From positions 17,317 through 81,316 of the forward strand of contig JAGWBW010000008.1 of NCBI GenBank assembly GCA_021295695.1: DNA of 64,000 bases, in the 5' to 3' direction. This document shows, piece by piece, positions 62,863 through 64,000 of the stretch. Numbering within the stretch: the stretch's first letter is position 1; each line of letters starts with the position of its first letter. This DNA comes from Candidatus Latescibacterota bacterium (GTDB taxonomy: Bacteria > Latescibacterota > UBA2968). The position numbers and the translations under genes were made by a program. A model generated the notes under the pieces. The model was not told the DNA's origin. It did not search any database and was given only the letters and a program-made list of their open reading frames with translations.

Positions 62863-64000
62863 GTGTATGCTATTCGAGCCATGATCGGGCTATGCCTCAT
62901 GGGTATATCTATTTTGCCTGTGCGGGCAGATGAACTGGATCTGGATGCGCTGATTCAGGAGGCTGTGAAAAATAATTCCAATTTGTCGGTTTTGCGGGCG
63001 CGGTTGGTTGCTTTTGAAGCGAAAATTCCGCAGGCGGGCGCGCTGGAAGATCCGTCTTTTCGCTTTGAGGTGAGCAATGTGCCGTTGAGCGACTTTAATT
63101 TGAGCAGTACGCCGATGAGTGGGAATCAATTTGTGCTCAGCCAGAAGTTTTCTTTGCCGGGAAAACAGCGGGCGCGCGAGCGATCAGCGGAGTTTGCTTC
63201 AGATTCTGTTGTGTGGCTGTTGCGCGATCGAGAACTGGCAATTGTCAATGCAGTCAAGCAGCCTTTTTTAGAACTGGCTTATGTGACCCGCGCTATTGCA
63301 ATTATGGAAAAGAATCGGGTGTTGTTGCAAGACCTTGTTCGCACTGCCCGCACGAAATACGCTGTTGGAAAGGGTTTGCAACAAGATGTGTTAAAAGCCC
63401 AGGTTTCGCTGTCGGCACTGGATACGCGGTTGATTGCGCTTCGGGCTGAGAAACAATTGGCAGAGGCGCGTTTGAATCTGGTGTTGAATCGGTCTCCACA
63501 AAGTCCTCTGGGCGCGCCGCCAGATACTATTGGTCTTTCGGGTGTGCCGTTGGCGGTTGATGCTTTGCAGGCGCAGGCCGATGAGACACATCCATCCCTG
63601 AAGGCGATGGCGCAATCGATTTTGATGTGGCAGGCGCAGGTTGAGGTGGCAAAAAGAAATTTTTGGCCGGATATGACGGTGAATTTGGGGTATCGCCAAC
63701 GCGTATTTACGCCCAATGATCCGGTGGGGGGAAGTGATTTCCTATCTGTTGGTATCGGCATTCCGCTGCCCGTGTTTGGCGGGCGCAAGCAACGCCAGCA
63801 GATTGCAGAAGCGCGGGCCAATATGAGAGAGGCTGAGGCTCAAAAGGCCGCTGAACGCCAGCAGATTTCCTACGAGATTCAGCGTCTAATTATTGAGGCA
63901 AAGCAACACCGGGAAAGTGCGGAGTTGTTTCGCACGGCGATGTTGCCTCAAGCAGAGCAGTCGCTGGCGTCGGCGTTGTCGGGATATCGGGTAGATAAGG
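62863..64000 (+). CDS. TolC/CzcC-type outer-membrane efflux protein (3' partial)
   Basis: GTG start with GGAGG six nt upstream; it runs off the window end with no stop (at least 379 codons). A signal peptide (MIGLCLMGISILPVRA) is followed by an amphipathic alpha-barrel pattern: DELDLDALIQEAVKNNSNLS, then NQFVLSQKFSLPGKQRARER (20 residues), KYAVGKGLQQDVLKAQVSLS, and KRNFWPDMTVNLGYRQRV. GKGLQQDVLKAQ and the FSLPGKQRxRE motif are typical of the heavy-metal (Cus/Czc) branch. It would form the outer channel; adaptor and pump genes probably follow beyond the window. Confidence 0.88.
   Translation, partial: MYAIRAMIGLCLMGISILPVRADELDLDALIQEAVKNNSNLSVLRARLVAFEAKIPQAGALEDPSFRFEVSNVPLSDFNLSSTPMSGNQFVLSQKFSLPGKQRARERSAEFASDSVVWLLRDRELAIVNAVKQPFLELAYVTRAIAIMEKNRVLLQDLVRTARTKYAVGKGLQQDVLKAQVSLSALDTRLIALRAEKQLAEARLNLVLNRSPQSPLGAPPDTIGLSGVPLAVDALQAQADETHPSLKAMAQSILMWQAQVEVAKRNFWPDMTVNLGYRQRVFTPNDPVGGSDFLSVGIGIPLPVFGGRKQRQQIAEARANMREAEAQKAAERQQISYEIQRLIIEAKQHRESAELFRTAMLPQAEQSLASALSGYRVDK

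Overview
The window reads as one contig of a free-living Gram-negative bacterium of about 50% GC, probably an uncultured candidate phylum of the FCB/Latescibacterota-Poribacteria kind. That placement is an inference. It rests on the DUF1501/DUF1800 pair, two secreted proteins ending in dockerin-like EF-hand repeats, the NHL and YVTN propeller proteins, and the palindromic intergenic repeats. Coding density is high, with many ATGA/GTGA/TGATG gene overlaps. I found no rRNA, tRNA, CRISPR array, integrase or transposase.

Layout. 1-4.1 kb: the 3' part of a secreted YVTN-propeller protein, an NHL-repeat protein, and a UbiA/UbiX pair (quinone synthesis). 4.1-14 kb (minus strand): a divergent RNB-domain protein, the DUF1501/DUF1800 secreted pair, a small lipoprotein-like protein, a short Rel/SpoT ppGpp enzyme and an exonuclease-DinG helicase fusion. 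14-17.2 kb: a sugar or sugar-acid oxidoreductase set (zinc dehydrogenase, KduD-like SDR, aldo/keto reductase). 17.2-19.5 kb: HU-like protein behind a consensus promoter, a 147-bp element with terminal inverted repeats, a secreted FGE-like protein and a GroES-like protein. 19.5-22.7 kb: a possible microprotein gene, holB and metG.

22.7-25.4 kb is a small accessory cassette (acetyltransferase, two HicB-like ORFs plus HicA, a 73-aa unknown protein, a DNA methyltransferase) bracketed by copies of a dispersed repeat. 25.4-37.7 kb is core metabolism and information processing: tatD, rsmA, ilvE, proC, hisH, hisF, proB, ftsB, recO, a cNMP-binding protein, an AI-2E-family transporter with an unusual inserted domain, valS and pncC. 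Two adjacent STAS genes, both broken, follow, then an MltF-like transglycosylase with two solute-binding domains.

41-47.2 kb is a thiamine locus: thiC on the minus strand, and thiO-thiS-thiG-tenI-thiD-thiE on the plus strand, each unit with its own TPP riboswitch. A nucleotidyltransferase two-gene module separates it from an NAD-linked formate dehydrogenase (47.9-52.3 kb). The catalytic subunit of that enzyme is a selenoprotein: an in-frame UGA is followed by an E. coli-like SECIS hairpin. 52.4-64 kb: a PLP decarboxylase with a Cache-type exported protein, an RND efflux pump followed by a coupled 35-aa membrane microprotein, pdxA, ridA, an SRPBCC protein, an operon with an exported triple-HhH protein and a Tat-exported intradiol dioxygenase, and the start of a metal-efflux-like locus (Cys-rich secreted protein plus a TolC/CzcC-type protein cut by the window end).

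The most notable items are the UGA-decoded formate dehydrogenase, the RND-coupled microprotein, the promoter-microORF-terminator unit at 19.5 kb, the Ig-like insertion in the AI-2E transporter, the double-sensor transglycosylase, the degenerate RNB protein and the TIR element. None of these was tested by database search.
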